From Clostridia bacterium (GTDB lineage Bacteria; Bacillota; Clostridia; Oscillospirales; CAG-382): 49,106 bases of DNA. Positions 20,779 through 29,475 of this stretch are shown piece by piece. The notes beneath the pieces are model-generated. The model did no database searches. It saw nothing but the letters and a program-made list of their open reading frames with translations, and was not told the DNA's origin. The first letter of the stretch is position 1; every line of letters starts with the position of its first letter. Made by a program: the position numbers and the translations under genes. The stretch is from assembly GCA_017516825.1 (NCBI GenBank), contig JAFXBC010000074.1:1-49106 (forward strand), given 5' to 3'.

Positions 20779-20814
20779 GCTTTCCCCTCACCTACGAAAG
20801 GAACCCTGTTTTTT

Positions 20815-21876
20815 ATGATCACCATTCTCGTTACCCTTCTGATCTTCGGCCTGCTGGTCACCGTCCACGAGCTGGGGCATTATCTGGTTGCCCGCGCATC
20901 GGGGGTGGCTATTATCGAGTTTTCCATCGGCATGGGCCCCAAGATCAAGAGCTGGCAGGGCAAGATCAATACCTTCTCCATCCGCGCACTTCCCATCGGC
21001 GGTTACGTCCGTATGGCAGGGGAGCCCGGAGAGGACGACGACGTGGAATCCATGGTGGCCTGCATCGGCAGAAAGCCGATTAACGAGGTAAACATTTTCA
21101 AGCGGATGCTCATCGTCCTGGCAGGGCCGTTCATGAACATCCTGCTGGCGTTTTTGGTGATGCTTTTGCTGGTCAGCACCAGCTACGCCATCGGCAGTAC
21201 CCAAGTGGCGGAGCTGATGGAGCATAACGAAAGCGGAAAATACGGCTTACAGCCGGGGGATATCATTTTGGAGGTGGACGGCAAGACAATCCATTGCTTC
21301 CCGGATCTTTCCTACAAGATCATGGCGGACGGCGCCTTCGGTGTGGATATCCTGGTGGAGCGCGACGGGGAAGAAAAGCTTCTGGAAAACGTGGTCTTCG
21401 CCTACACCGAGGAGGAGGGCATCGTCTACGGCGCCTTGGATTTCAAGGTGTACCGCAAGGACAAAACACCCCTCACCATCCTGTACGAAAGCTTCTGGCA
21501 GGGGTATAACTCCATCTATATGACGGTGGATTCCCTGATCGATACCTTCAAGGGACGTTACGGCCTGGAGGCTGTGGGCGGCCCCGTTGCCATCGGCGAG
21601 CAGATCGGAGAGGCTATGGATGCCGCCGATAACTTTGCCGACACTCTGCGGAACCTGGGGAGCATGACCATGATGATCTCCGTTTCCCTTGGCATCATGA
21701 ACCTACTGCCCATCCCCGCATTGGACGGCGGTCGGTTCTTGATCTACGTCATCGAGGCCATCCGTCGCAAGCCACTCTCCAAAAAGGTGGAGGAGCGGAT
21801 CGTTGGCGGCACTATGGTGGCACTTCTCGTCCTGATGGCGCTGGTGTTCTTTAAGGACATCGTAGCGTTGTTTTAA
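20815..21876 (+). CDS. rseP: RseP/RasP-type site-2 zinc metalloprotease
   Basis: Intramembrane protease that cuts membrane-embedded substrates such as anti-sigma factors and leftover signal peptides. It has 353 residues. The zinc motif HELGH is at 18-22 in the first membrane segment, and the second active-site motif appears as 'NLLPIPALDGGR' near residue 300. One PDZ domain lies between them (around 'YGLQPGDIILEVDG'). In Bacillus the same position between dxr and later cluster genes is held by rasP. The GAAAGGAA site before the ATG supports the start. Confidence 0.95.
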   Translation: MITILVTLLIFGLLVTVHELGHYLVARASGVAIIEFSIGMGPKIKSWQGKINTFSIRALPIGGYVRMAGEPGEDDDVESMVACIGRKPINEVNIFKRMLIVLAGPFMNILLAFLVMLLLVSTSYAIGSTQVAELMEHNESGKYGLQPGDIILEVDGKTIHCFPDLSYKIMADGAFGVDILVERDGEEKLLENVVFAYTEEEGIVYGALDFKVYRKDKTPLTILYESFWQGYNSIYMTVDSLIDTFKGRYGLEAVGGPVAIGEQIGEAMDAADNFADTLRNLGSMTMMISVSLGIMNLLPIPALDGGRFLIYVIEAIRRKPLSKKVEERIVGGTMVALLVLMALVFFKDIVALF

Positions 21877-21882
21877 GAGATT

Positions 21883-22061
21883 CAAGAAACTTTCTTTTGG
21901 AAAAAGAAAGTTTCTTGGACTTCAAAGAAAACTCAATTCCAAAAACTATCGTTTTTGGAAAGAGCATTTTATAGTTTATTTACCGAAAACGACAGTTTTC
22001 GGCATTAAAAGTTTCTTTGGAGATTCTTAAGAACCTTTCTTTTCAAAGAAAGGTTCTTAAG
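21883..22061. repeat. Head-to-head pair of composite hairpin elements between rseP and ispG
   Basis: Four hairpins stand in mirror order. They are B' (CAAGAAACTTTCTTTT with complement, 21883-21917), A' (TTCCAAAAAC / GTTTTTGGAA, 21937-21960), A (CCGAAAACGACAGTTTTCGG, 21983-22002) and B (17-bp stem CTTAAGAACCTTTCTTT, 22026-22061). The first pair is an inverted copy of the second. The whole rseP-ispG gap is made of this structure. Confidence 0.8.
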
Positions 22062-22072
22062 GCGTACTGCAT

Positions 22073-23125
22073 ATGTCAAACATCGTAAAAATCGGAAATA
22101 TGACCATCGGCGGCGGAAGCCCCGTGGCCATCCAGTCCATGACCAATACCCATACCGCAGACAGGGAAGCCACCCTGGCTCAGATCCTGGCCTTGGAGCA
22201 GGCGGGCTGTCAGATCGTCCGCTTCACGGTGAACACGGAGGAAGCGGCGGAGTCCATCCCTTATCTGCGGGAACATACCCATATCCCCCTGGTAGCGGAC
22301 ATCCACTTCGATTACCGTCTGGCCTTGAAGGCGGCGGAGTACGGCATCCATAAGATCCGTATCAACCCCGGCAACATCGGCTCCCCGGACCGCATCCGTC
22401 AGGTGGCAAGGGTGTGCAACCAAAAGAACGTCCCCATCCGCATCGGCATCAACGGCGGTTCTCTGGAAAAGGAGCTGCTGGCCAAGTACGGTTCTCCCAC
22501 CCCCGAGGCTCTCTGCGAGTCTGCCTTGAAGGCGGCAAGAGAGTTTGAATCGGCGGACTTCCATAACCTGGTGCTTTCCGTGAAAAGCTCCTCCGTGCCG
22601 AATATGATCAAGGCAAACAGATTGCTGGCGGAGAGATGCGAGTATCCTTTGCACCTGGGTGTCACGGAAACGGGCACCAAGCGTGGGGGAAGCATCAAAT
22701 CCGCCGTTGGCATCGGCGCTTTGCTGTGCGACGGCATCGGAGATACCATGCGCGTGTCCTTAACCGCGGATCCCGTGGAGGAGATCTACGCCGCCAAGGA
22801 GATCCTGCGTGCCTGCGGACTTCTGGGCGGGGTGAACCTGATCTCCTGTCCCACCTGCGGCAGAACGGAGGTAGACCTGATCCGCTACGCCGAGGAGCTG
22901 CAGGGGAAAATAGATACCTTGAACGTCCCTGCCGGGAAGAAGCTGAACGTGGCTCTCATGGGTTGCGTGGTCAACGGCCCCGGCGAAGCCAGAGAAGCCG
23001 ACGTAGGCGTGGCAGGGGGCAAGGGCGAAGCGGTGCTCTTCCGCAAAGGGGAGATCGTGGGAAAAATCAAGGAAGAAGAAATAGTTCCCGTTCTGTGGGA
23101 TGAGATCAACCGCCTTTTGAAGTAA
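22073..23125 (+). CDS. ispG: 4-hydroxy-3-methylbut-2-en-1-yl diphosphate synthase
   Basis: MEP-pathway enzyme with a 4Fe-4S cluster that converts cyclic MEcPP to HMBPP. It has 350 residues, the short bacterial form. The N-terminal 'IQSMTNTHTADREATLAQI' and 'VADIHFDYRLAL' mark the TIM barrel. The cluster ligands are CPTC near 262-265 and the Cys of 'GCVVNGPGEA' near 299. The ribosome binding site is not a clean AGGAGG because the hairpin B element ends only 11 bases before the ATG. In Clostridia this gene often lies between rseP and polC, with proS nearby; proS is not seen here. Confidence 0.95.
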   Translation: MSNIVKIGNMTIGGGSPVAIQSMTNTHTADREATLAQILALEQAGCQIVRFTVNTEEAAESIPYLREHTHIPLVADIHFDYRLALKAAEYGIHKIRINPGNIGSPDRIRQVARVCNQKNVPIRIGINGGSLEKELLAKYGSPTPEALCESALKAAREFESADFHNLVLSVKSSSVPNMIKANRLLAERCEYPLHLGVTETGTKRGGSIKSAVGIGALLCDGIGDTMRVSLTADPVEEIYAAKEILRACGLLGGVNLISCPTCGRTEVDLIRYAEELQGKIDTLNVPAGKKLNVALMGCVVNGPGEAREADVGVAGGKGEAVLFRKGEIVGKIKEEEIVPVLWDEINRLLK

Positions 23126-23363
23126 GAAGAAACAGCCTATTGAAACGGCAACATATTTGAGAGAATTCGTTTTTTTGGTGGCTTTGCCGTCGAAAAAACA
23201 CCGCTAAGACGAGCAAAGCGAGTCCGCGCGCCGAGGGGAGCCTGTCGAAATCAAAGATTTTGGCAGGCGGCGATAAGCGCGCGTACCCCGCCGCGCGGAT
23301 ATCGATTGAAAAGCGTTGCTTTTCAATCGCGTTCATCGCGTTCATCGCGTTAAGGAGTGTATC
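23126..23363. other. polC upstream region: hairpins and a 9-base tandem repeat
   Basis: No gene is seen. A perfect 11-bp hairpin GATTGAAAAGC GTT GCTTTTCAATC spans 23304-23328. It is followed at once by GCGTTCATC twice (23329-23346) and GCGTTAAGG, whose AAGG begins the polC ribosome binding site. Upstream there is a weaker GCCTG...CAGGC stem (about 23239-23266) and GCGCGC-rich inverted segments. Confidence 0.6.
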
Positions 23364-26300
23364 ATGGACATCTTAGAACAATTCAAAAAGAAATTTGCCC
23401 GTGCGCTCCTGACCAAGGACGACGAGGATCTGGTCCGCCGCATGGAGACCTTCGGCGTGAAGGTGGACAAGGAGAACAAGCGGGTGGAGATCCACGCAAA
23501 ATTTGCCAAGGTGGAAAACCCCAGACTGCTGTTCGCCCTGGAGGATCTCATCAAAGCCGCCTACGGCCTGAACGAGGTTCGTATCTTCCCCAAATATCCG
23601 CCCGAAGCCTTCAAGCCGGAATGTGTCAAGGGACTCATCGCTTTGCTGAAGCGTGTTACCGGCTCCGGGGTGAGCTACGGCTTTTTTGAGGATTGCGCCT
23701 TGCATTTCGACGCCCCCAGAGGCACGTTGGAGATCAGTCTGCGGCAGTACGTGTCTCCCGCCTTCGTCACCCACAGCGGTGCGGCGGCGTTCCTTTCCGA
23801 ATGCATCCGTCACCAGTTCGGGCTGGATATCGCCGTGTATATCACCGGTGAGGAGGTAGATCCCTCCCGTTACGAGGCCGCCGGAGTGGCCGCCATGCGG
23901 AAGGCCGCCAAAGAGGAAGCTCTGGAGGAGGCCAACAGCATCCGTAACAGCGTTCTCAACGACCAAAAGAGCATGGCTCTGAACTTCTTCGGCCCCGATG
24001 CGGCGTTGCCTGAGCATACCGAGGACGGCAAGGTGATCCTTCGGGTCGGCAATATGACCTTCGACATCACCGAGCCCAAGCCCGTTTACGGCACCTTGAA
24101 GAACCGTTCTTCCCTGGTGCCCATCAAAATGCTGCGCAGAGATTCCTTCGTTTCCTTTGTGGGGAAGCTGTTCTCCTGGGAGGAGAAGGAAAACTACGAT
24201 AAACCCAAGAACTCCTTTAAGATGTTCGTCACCGACGGAGAAGCCTCCGTGATGCTGCGGTTCCAGGCGGAAAAGGGAACCTCCTTCCCCAAGGCACCCG
24301 CCTACGTGCTGGTGGAGGGCAAGGCACAATACTCCGAGTTTGACGGGGAGCTGGTGGTCCGCGTGTCCGCTATGGCTACGGTGAAGGCCCTGTTCCGCAA
24401 GGAGACCAACCCCACCCCCCGAGTGGAGCTGCATTGCCATACCAATATGTCCGCCATGGACGCCATGTCCGATCCCGGCGCCATTATGAAGCGTGCCCAG
24501 GATTGGGGCTGTCCCGCCCTGGCCATCACCGACCACGGCAATTTGCAGGCTTTTCCGGAGATCATGAAGGCCACCAAGAAGTGCCCCGACGTGAAGCCTA
24601 TCTACGGCATGGAGGGCTATTTGGTGGACGATACCGCCAGAGCGGTGTTTTTCTACTCCGACGAAAAAGACAACAAGAATTTTGAAAAAGACGAGTTCAT
24701 CGTCTTCGATATCGAGACTACGGGTCTTTCCGTGCAGAACTGCGGCATCACCCAGATCGCCGCTCTGCTCTACAAGGGCGGGGAGATGCTGGACACCTTC
24801 GAGACCTTCGTCAACCCCGGCATGCCCATTCCGGAGAACATCACCAAGCTCACCGGCATCACCGACGACATGGTGAAGGACGCTCCCGACGTGGAGACCG
24901 CCGTGCGGGACTTCCTTGTCTTCGCAGGGGGGAGAATGCTGGTGGCCCATAACGCCTCCTTCGACGCCTCCTTCATCCGCAAGGCCTGCACCGATTACGG
25001 CATGGAGTTCGATTGCCCCTGCCTGGATACCGTGGCCCTGTCCCGTTTTATCAACAGCGACCTGAACCGCCACACCCTGGACACCCTGGCCAAGTATTTC
25101 AAGCTGGGTGACTTCGACCATCACCGTGCCAACGAGGATACGGAAATGCTTGCCCGCATCTTCGATTGCCTCATCGGGAAGCTTGCCGCCAACGGCATCT
25201 TCACCACGGGAGAGATGGTCACCGCCATGGCGGAAAATTCCGACCCCAAGCGGTTGAAAAATACGTATCACATCGTATTGCTGGCCAAGAACGAAACAGG
25301 ACTTAAGAACCTGTATCAATTGGTATCCTTCTCCTACCTGAACTATTTCAACCGCCATCCCCGTATCCCCAAAACGGTGCTGAAGGAGCATCGAGAGGGT
25401 CTCATCTTAGGCTCCGCTTGTATTGCCGGCGAGTTCTACCAGGCGGTGGTGGACGGCAAGCCCTTCGGGGAGCTTTGCAAGATCGCCGAGATGTACGATT
25501 ATCTGGAGATCCAGCCCTGGACCAACAACTGGTTCCTCTTTGAGGACGGCAAGCTGGGCACCGATCCCCAAAAGGCCTTGGAGCAGCTCCACGAATACGA
25601 CAGAACCGTGATCCGCGTGGCGGACAAGCTGAACAAGCCCGTCTGTGCCACGGGAGACGTTCACTTCTTAGAGCCTGAGGACGAGCTTTACAGACAGATC
25701 CTGCAAAAGGGTCAGGGCTTCTCCGACGGCGGCAGAGAGACCAAGCTGTATTTCAAGACCACCGACGAAATGCTGGAGGCCTTCTCCTTCTTAGGGGAAG
25801 AAAAGGCAAGGGAAGTGGTCATCGACAATCCCCGCAAGATCGCCGAAAGCGTGGAGTTTTTGAAGCCCATTCCCGACGGGCAGTATACCCCCGAGATCCC
25901 CGGCGCAGACGAGGACCTGATCCGCACCTGCGAGGAGACGGCGAAGAAGCTTTACGGCGACCCCATTCCCGAGATCGTCAAAGCCAGAATGGACAGGGAA
26001 CTGACCTCCATCATCAAAAACGGCTTCGCGGTGCTTTACATCATCGCCCGTAACCTGGTGCGTAACTCCGAGGAAAACGGCTACTACGTGGGCTCCCGAG
26101 GCTCCGTGGGCTCCTCCTTCGTGGCCTCCCTGGCCCACATTTCCGAGGTAAACCCCCTGCCCCCCCATTGGCGTTGCCCCGTTTGTAAGCACAGCGAGTT
26201 CATCACCGACGGCTCCTACGGCTCGGGCTTTGATATGCCCGACAAGAACTGCCCCAATTGCGGCACAAAAATGACGGTGGACGGCCACGACATCCCCTTT

Positions 26301-27752
26301 GAGACCTTCTTGGGCTTCCATGGGGAAAAGGCACCGGATATCGATCTGAACTTCTCGGGAGATGTCCAGTCCGCCGCCCATAAATACACCGAGGTGCTGT
26401 TCGGCAAGGAAAACATCTTCCGTGCAGGCACCGTGTCCGCGTTGCAGTCCAAGACCTGCTTCGGCTTCGTAAAGCATTATTTGGAGGAGGAGGGGAAGGA
26501 CCTCACCCGTGCGGAGATCGAACGTCTCATCGACGGGTGCATCGGCGTCAAGCGTACCACGGGTCAGCATCCCGGCGGCATCGTGGTCATTCCCAAGCAA
26601 TACCAGATCTACGACTTTACCCCCGTGCAGTACCCCGCGGAGAAGGAATCCTCCGGGGTCATCACCACCCACTTCGCCTTTGAATACCTCCACGATACCC
26701 TGTTGAAGCTGGATATTCTGGGCCACGATGTTCCCACCTTCTACCGTATCCTGGAAGAATATACCGGCCGCTCCGTGATGGCGCTCCCCATGAACGACGT
26801 CAACGTGTACGAGCTGTTCAAATCCACCAAGCCCCTGGGGATCACCCCCAAGGACATCGATTGCAACCTGGGCACCTTCGGCCTCCCGGAGTTCGGCACC
26901 AAATACGCCATCCAGATGATCGAGGATGCCAAGCCCCAGAACTTCTCCGACCTGTTGCAGATCTCCGGTCTTTCCCACGGTACGGGTATCTGGCTGGGGA
27001 ACGGTAAGGATCTCATCGCCAACGGCACCTGCTCCATTCACGAGATCATCGGTACCCGAGACAGTATTATGATCTACCTGATGCAGAAGGGCCTGGATTC
27101 CTCCGTGGCCTTCACCGCTATGGAGCGTACCCGTAAGGGCAAGGGTCTGACGGAAGACCTCATCGCGGAAATGAAGAAGTGCGACGTCCCCGATTGGTAC
27201 ATCGAATCCTGTCAGAAGATCAAGTACATGTTCCCCAAGGCCCACGCCGCTGCCTACACCATCGCGGCCCTGCGATTGGGCTGGTTCAAGGTTTACGAGC
27301 CCGTGGCATTCTACGCCGCCTACTTCACCATCAAGGCAGACACCTTCGACGGCGCCTTGGTGATGCAGGGCCTGCGGGCCATCAAGGCAAAAATGCGGGA
27401 GCTGCAGAACGCCCAGAACCTCACCGCCAAGGACGAGGATATGCTGGTCATTCTCAACCTGGTGGTGGAGATGTACGCCCGCGGGGTAGAGTTCCTCCCC
27501 GTGAACATCTTCCGTTCCCACGCCTTTAAGTTCCTGCCGGAGGACGGCAAGGTCAGATTGCCCTTCACCTCCCTTTCCGGGCTGGGGCAGGGCGCGGCGG
27601 AGCGTATCCAGAACGCCGTTGCCACAGGCAGAGTCACCACCGTGGAGGAGCTTTCCCTGGAGCCCGGTGTGGGCAAGAGCGTGGTGGAAATGCTGCGGAA
27701 CAACGGCTGTCTGGAAGGACTGCCGGAGTCTAATCAGTTTACGCTGTTTTAA
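23364..27752 (+). CDS. polC: DNA polymerase III subunit alpha, PolC type
   Basis: Main replicative polymerase of low-GC Gram-positives, with built-in proofreading. The start at 23364 (1462 residues) is set by the AAGGAG site and MDILEQF. The order is: an N-terminal domain; an OB-fold region around 225-330; a PHP domain opening with ELHCHTNMSAMDAMSD (about 354) that is interrupted by the DEDD 3'-5' exonuclease (FDIETTGLS at ~448-456, with its VAHNASFDASF and HHRANEDT motifs); a PHP remainder; a zinc-binding stretch (CPVC...CPNC, about 938-975); and the catalytic palm (DIDLNFSG at ~992). The fingers follow ('GQHPGGIVVIP'), then a C-terminal helix-hairpin-helix-like segment (EPGVGKSVVEML). The PHP and exonuclease arrangement is diagnostic of PolC rather than DnaE. 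Confidence 0.97.
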   Translation: MDILEQFKKKFARALLTKDDEDLVRRMETFGVKVDKENKRVEIHAKFAKVENPRLLFALEDLIKAAYGLNEVRIFPKYPPEAFKPECVKGLIALLKRVTGSGVSYGFFEDCALHFDAPRGTLEISLRQYVSPAFVTHSGAAAFLSECIRHQFGLDIAVYITGEEVDPSRYEAAGVAAMRKAAKEEALEEANSIRNSVLNDQKSMALNFFGPDAALPEHTEDGKVILRVGNMTFDITEPKPVYGTLKNRSSLVPIKMLRRDSFVSFVGKLFSWEEKENYDKPKNSFKMFVTDGEASVMLRFQAEKGTSFPKAPAYVLVEGKAQYSEFDGELVVRVSAMATVKALFRKETNPTPRVELHCHTNMSAMDAMSDPGAIMKRAQDWGCPALAITDHGNLQAFPEIMKATKKCPDVKPIYGMEGYLVDDTARAVFFYSDEKDNKNFEKDEFIVFDIETTGLSVQNCGITQIAALLYKGGEMLDTFETFVNPGMPIPENITKLTGITDDMVKDAPDVETAVRDFLVFAGGRMLVAHNASFDASFIRKACTDYGMEFDCPCLDTVALSRFINSDLNRHTLDTLAKYFKLGDFDHHRANEDTEMLARIFDCLIGKLAANGIFTTGEMVTAMAENSDPKRLKNTYHIVLLAKNETGLKNLYQLVSFSYLNYFNRHPRIPKTVLKEHREGLILGSACIAGEFYQAVVDGKPFGELCKIAEMYDYLEIQPWTNNWFLFEDGKLGTDPQKALEQLHEYDRTVIRVADKLNKPVCATGDVHFLEPEDELYRQILQKGQGFSDGGRETKLYFKTTDEMLEAFSFLGEEKAREVVIDNPRKIAESVEFLKPIPDGQYTPEIPGADEDLIRTCEETAKKLYGDPIPEIVKARMDRELTSIIKNGFAVLYIIARNLVRNSEENGYYVGSRGSVGSSFVASLAHISEVNPLPPHWRCPVCKHSEFITDGSYGSGFDMPDKNCPNCGTKMTVDGHDIPFETFLGFHGEKAPDIDLNFSGDVQSAAHKYTEVLFGKENIFRAGTVSALQSKTCFGFVKHYLEEEGKDLTRAEIERLIDGCIGVKRTTGQHPGGIVVIPKQYQIYDFTPVQYPAEKESSGVITTHFAFEYLHDTLLKLDILGHDVPTFYRILEEYTGRSVMALPMNDVNVYELFKSTKPLGITPKDIDCNLGTFGLPEFGTKYAIQMIEDAKPQNFSDLLQISGLSHGTGIWLGNGKDLIANGTCSIHEIIGTRDSIMIYLMQKGLDSSVAFTAMERTRKGKGLTEDLIAEMKKCDVPDWYIESCQKIKYMFPKAHAAAYTIAALRLGWFKVYEPVAFYAAYFTIKADTFDGALVMQGLRAIKAKMRELQNAQNLTAKDEDMLVILNLVVEMYARGVEFLPVNIFRSHAFKFLPEDGKVRLPFTSLSGLGQGAAERIQNAVATGRVTTVEELSLEPGVGKSVVEMLRNNGCLEGLPESNQFTLF

Positions 27753-27764
27753 GCGCTACGCTTG

Positions 27765-27922
27765 CACCCGAAAAAAGATTTTTTTCGGGTGATACGCCCT
27801 GCTTCTGCGCAGGGCGAGCCCCTGACGGGGTTTGCAACACGGTTGCAAATTTTTCTCCTGCGCTAACCGCTTGGAGAAAAACCTCTGTCGGTGTCTTTTT
27901 GCCCGAAATGAATTCGGGCAAG
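27765..27922 (+). terminator. polC terminator followed by a hairpin array
   Basis: CACCCGAAAAAA / TTTTTTCGGGTG (27765-27791) lies 13 bases after the polC stop and is a likely terminator. Four more small palindromes follow: CGCCCTGC / GCAGGGCG (27795-27816), CCCC/GGGG (27819-27830), TTTGCAAC / GTTGCAAA (27831-27849) and TGCCCGAA / TTCGGGCA (near 27900-27920). No gene lies in this stretch. Confidence 0.65.
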
Positions 27923-28017
27923 CGACGCAATTTTAATGTATCCCCTGCGGGGGGGAGCGTGGGAAGCGGTTCACTCTCGCCATCGCTTCGGCTACGCAGG
28001 ATTGAACGCTTTTGCGC

Positions 28018-28128
28018 GCTCCCGCAGGGAGCTGACCTTCCCCCTTTTGGGGAAGGGGGACCAATACGAGACGGAAGGATTGACGTCTGTTCGTTTCGTT
28101 ATTTCTCGTAGTGGTGGATGAGGTTCCT
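28018..28128. repeat. Half copy of the nested palindromic element
   Basis: It begins with a GCTCCC GCA GGGAGC hairpin (28018-28032), continues through a CTTCCCC / GGGGAAG hairpin (about 28038-28060) and ATACGAGACGG, and ends with TGGTGGATGAGGTTCCT (28112-28128). That end matches, with one change, the right end of the element at 7956-8244. The left half is missing or diverged. The PHP gene starts about 50 bases further on. Confidence 0.6.
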
Positions 28129-28180
28129 CTGAAAGGAGAATGTACCCCCTCCACACAATAAGAACTGTTATTAACTGCTT

Positions 28181-28990
28181 ATGAAACTGTTTGATTATCA
28201 CACACACAACGAAATATCCTTTGATTCCGAAGCGACCCTGCTGGGGCATTGCGAATGGGCTGTCAGGAAAGGCCTTGCCGAGCTGGCGCTGACCAACCAT
28301 TACGAATTGGACATGGTGCTGTTGGGCACCGCGGAAGCTCCCGACCTGGAAAAAGAGGAGACCCTTCTTTTGGAGGCCAAGGAGGCCTTCGCCGGGAAGC
28401 TGGACGTCCTGCGGGGCATAGAGATCGGTCAGCCCGCCTACGACCCGGAGGCCGCCCGCAAGCTGGTTGCCAAACGTGACTACGACGTGGTTCTGGGCTC
28501 CCAGCACAACGGCAAGGGAAATATCGACTTCTACTTCATGGATTGCAAGTCCTTTTCCGACGATCACCTGCGGGATCTTTGGGACACCTACCTTGCCGAC
28601 CTGATCACCATCGCAAAGAAGGCGGAGGTGGACGTGCTGACCCACATCCTGTACCCCGTGCGGTACGTGGAAAAGGAGCGGCAATATTGCTTCCCCGTGA
28701 CCAAGGAGGCCTTTGAGCCGGTATTCAAGGCTTTGATCGAGAGGGAGATCGCTTTGGAGATCAACACCGCCGCCGTGCGGAGAGGGTCTCTTGCAGAGCC
28801 GGACCCCTGTATGGAATTGCTTACCTTCTACCGCTCTCTGGGCGGGGAATATCTCACCTTAGGCAGTGACGCACACGTCTCTCCCGACGTGGGTGCAAAC
28901 TTCAAGGAAGCCGTCGCCCTTGCGGAGGGCGCGGGGTTCCGTTATCTCACCCGTTTCCGCAACAGACAAAAGATCATGGAGGCTATATGA
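28181..28990 (+). CDS. PHP-domain phosphatase, histidinol-phosphatase-like
   Basis: A 269-residue PHP metal-dependent hydrolase with the length and motif set of HisJ/HisK-type histidinol phosphatases. Visible metal-site elements are HTH (His7, His9), 'LRGIEIG' (Glu), 'VLGSQHN' (His), 'DVLTHILYPVRY' (His) and the C-terminal 'LGSDAH'. Such enzymes use a trinuclear metal site to remove phosphate from histidinol phosphate or other small phosphoesters. No other his gene is in the window, so histidinol phosphate is only one candidate substrate. The stop overlaps the ATG of the Lrp-type regulator by four bases (ATGA), making it the first gene of a coupled four-gene operon. There is no strong AGGAGG close to the ATG. 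Confidence 0.8.
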   Translation: MKLFDYHTHNEISFDSEATLLGHCEWAVRKGLAELALTNHYELDMVLLGTAEAPDLEKEETLLLEAKEAFAGKLDVLRGIEIGQPAYDPEAARKLVAKRDYDVVLGSQHNGKGNIDFYFMDCKSFSDDHLRDLWDTYLADLITIAKKAEVDVLTHILYPVRYVEKERQYCFPVTKEAFEPVFKALIEREIALEINTAAVRRGSLAEPDPCMELLTFYRSLGGEYLTLGSDAHVSPDVGANFKEAVALAEGAGFRYLTRFRNRQKIMEAI

Positions 28991-29475
28991 TGAACCTGAA
29001 AAACACCATCCTTTCCTACCTGGAAAAGGATTCCCATTTGGATGCCAAGACTCTGGCCGTGATGCTGGGCATGACGGAGGAGGAAGTAGCAAAGGAGATC
29101 GCCGCGCTGGAAGCGGATGGCACCATCCTTTCCTACAAGACCGTGGTGAACTGGGAGAAGACCGACCGCCGAATGGTGCGGGCGCTCATCGAGCTGAAGA
29201 CCATCCCCCAGAGAGACAAGGGCTTTGACACCGTGGCTGAGCGGATCTCCACCTATCCCCAGGTGAAGAGCGTGTTCCTCATGTCCGGCGGCTTTGACCT
29301 GGCTTTATTCGTGGAGGGGGAGACCATGCGTGACGTGGCGCTGTTTGTAGCGGAAAAGCTGGCTACTATGGAGGGTGTCACCGCCACCGCCACCCATTTC
29401 GTTTTGCAGACCTATAAGGACAACGACGTGGTATACGAGCAGGATACCACCGATAAGAGAGGCAATGGCTGGTAA
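28987..29475 (+). CDS. Lrp/AsnC-family transcriptional regulator
   Basis: A 162-residue regulator. The N-terminal ~60 residues form a winged helix-turn-helix ('LDAKTLAVMLGMTEEEVAKEIAALEADGTI'), and the C-terminal part is an RAM/AsnC ligand-binding domain ('YPQVKSVFLMSGGFDLALFVEG'), the fold by which these proteins sense amino acids and form octamers. ATG at 28987 overlaps the PHP gene stop; a second ATG directly follows at 28990. The stop shares one base with the aminotransferase start (TAATG). Its place between the phosphatase and aminotransferase suggests that it regulates this amino-acid-related operon, including itself, but that is inference. Confidence 0.9.
   Translation: MMNLKNTILSYLEKDSHLDAKTLAVMLGMTEEEVAKEIAALEADGTILSYKTVVNWEKTDRRMVRALIELKTIPQRDKGFDTVAERISTYPQVKSVFLMSGGFDLALFVEGETMRDVALFVAEKLATMEGVTATATHFVLQTYKDNDVVYEQDTTDKRGNGW

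Noticed and set aside
23329..23355. CRISPR-like or coding repeat (RVHRVHRV) before polC
   Set aside because: Only two full 9-base units and no spacers. The AAGGAG-ATG pair at 23364 is a far better start than the upstream ATG that would translate the repeat.
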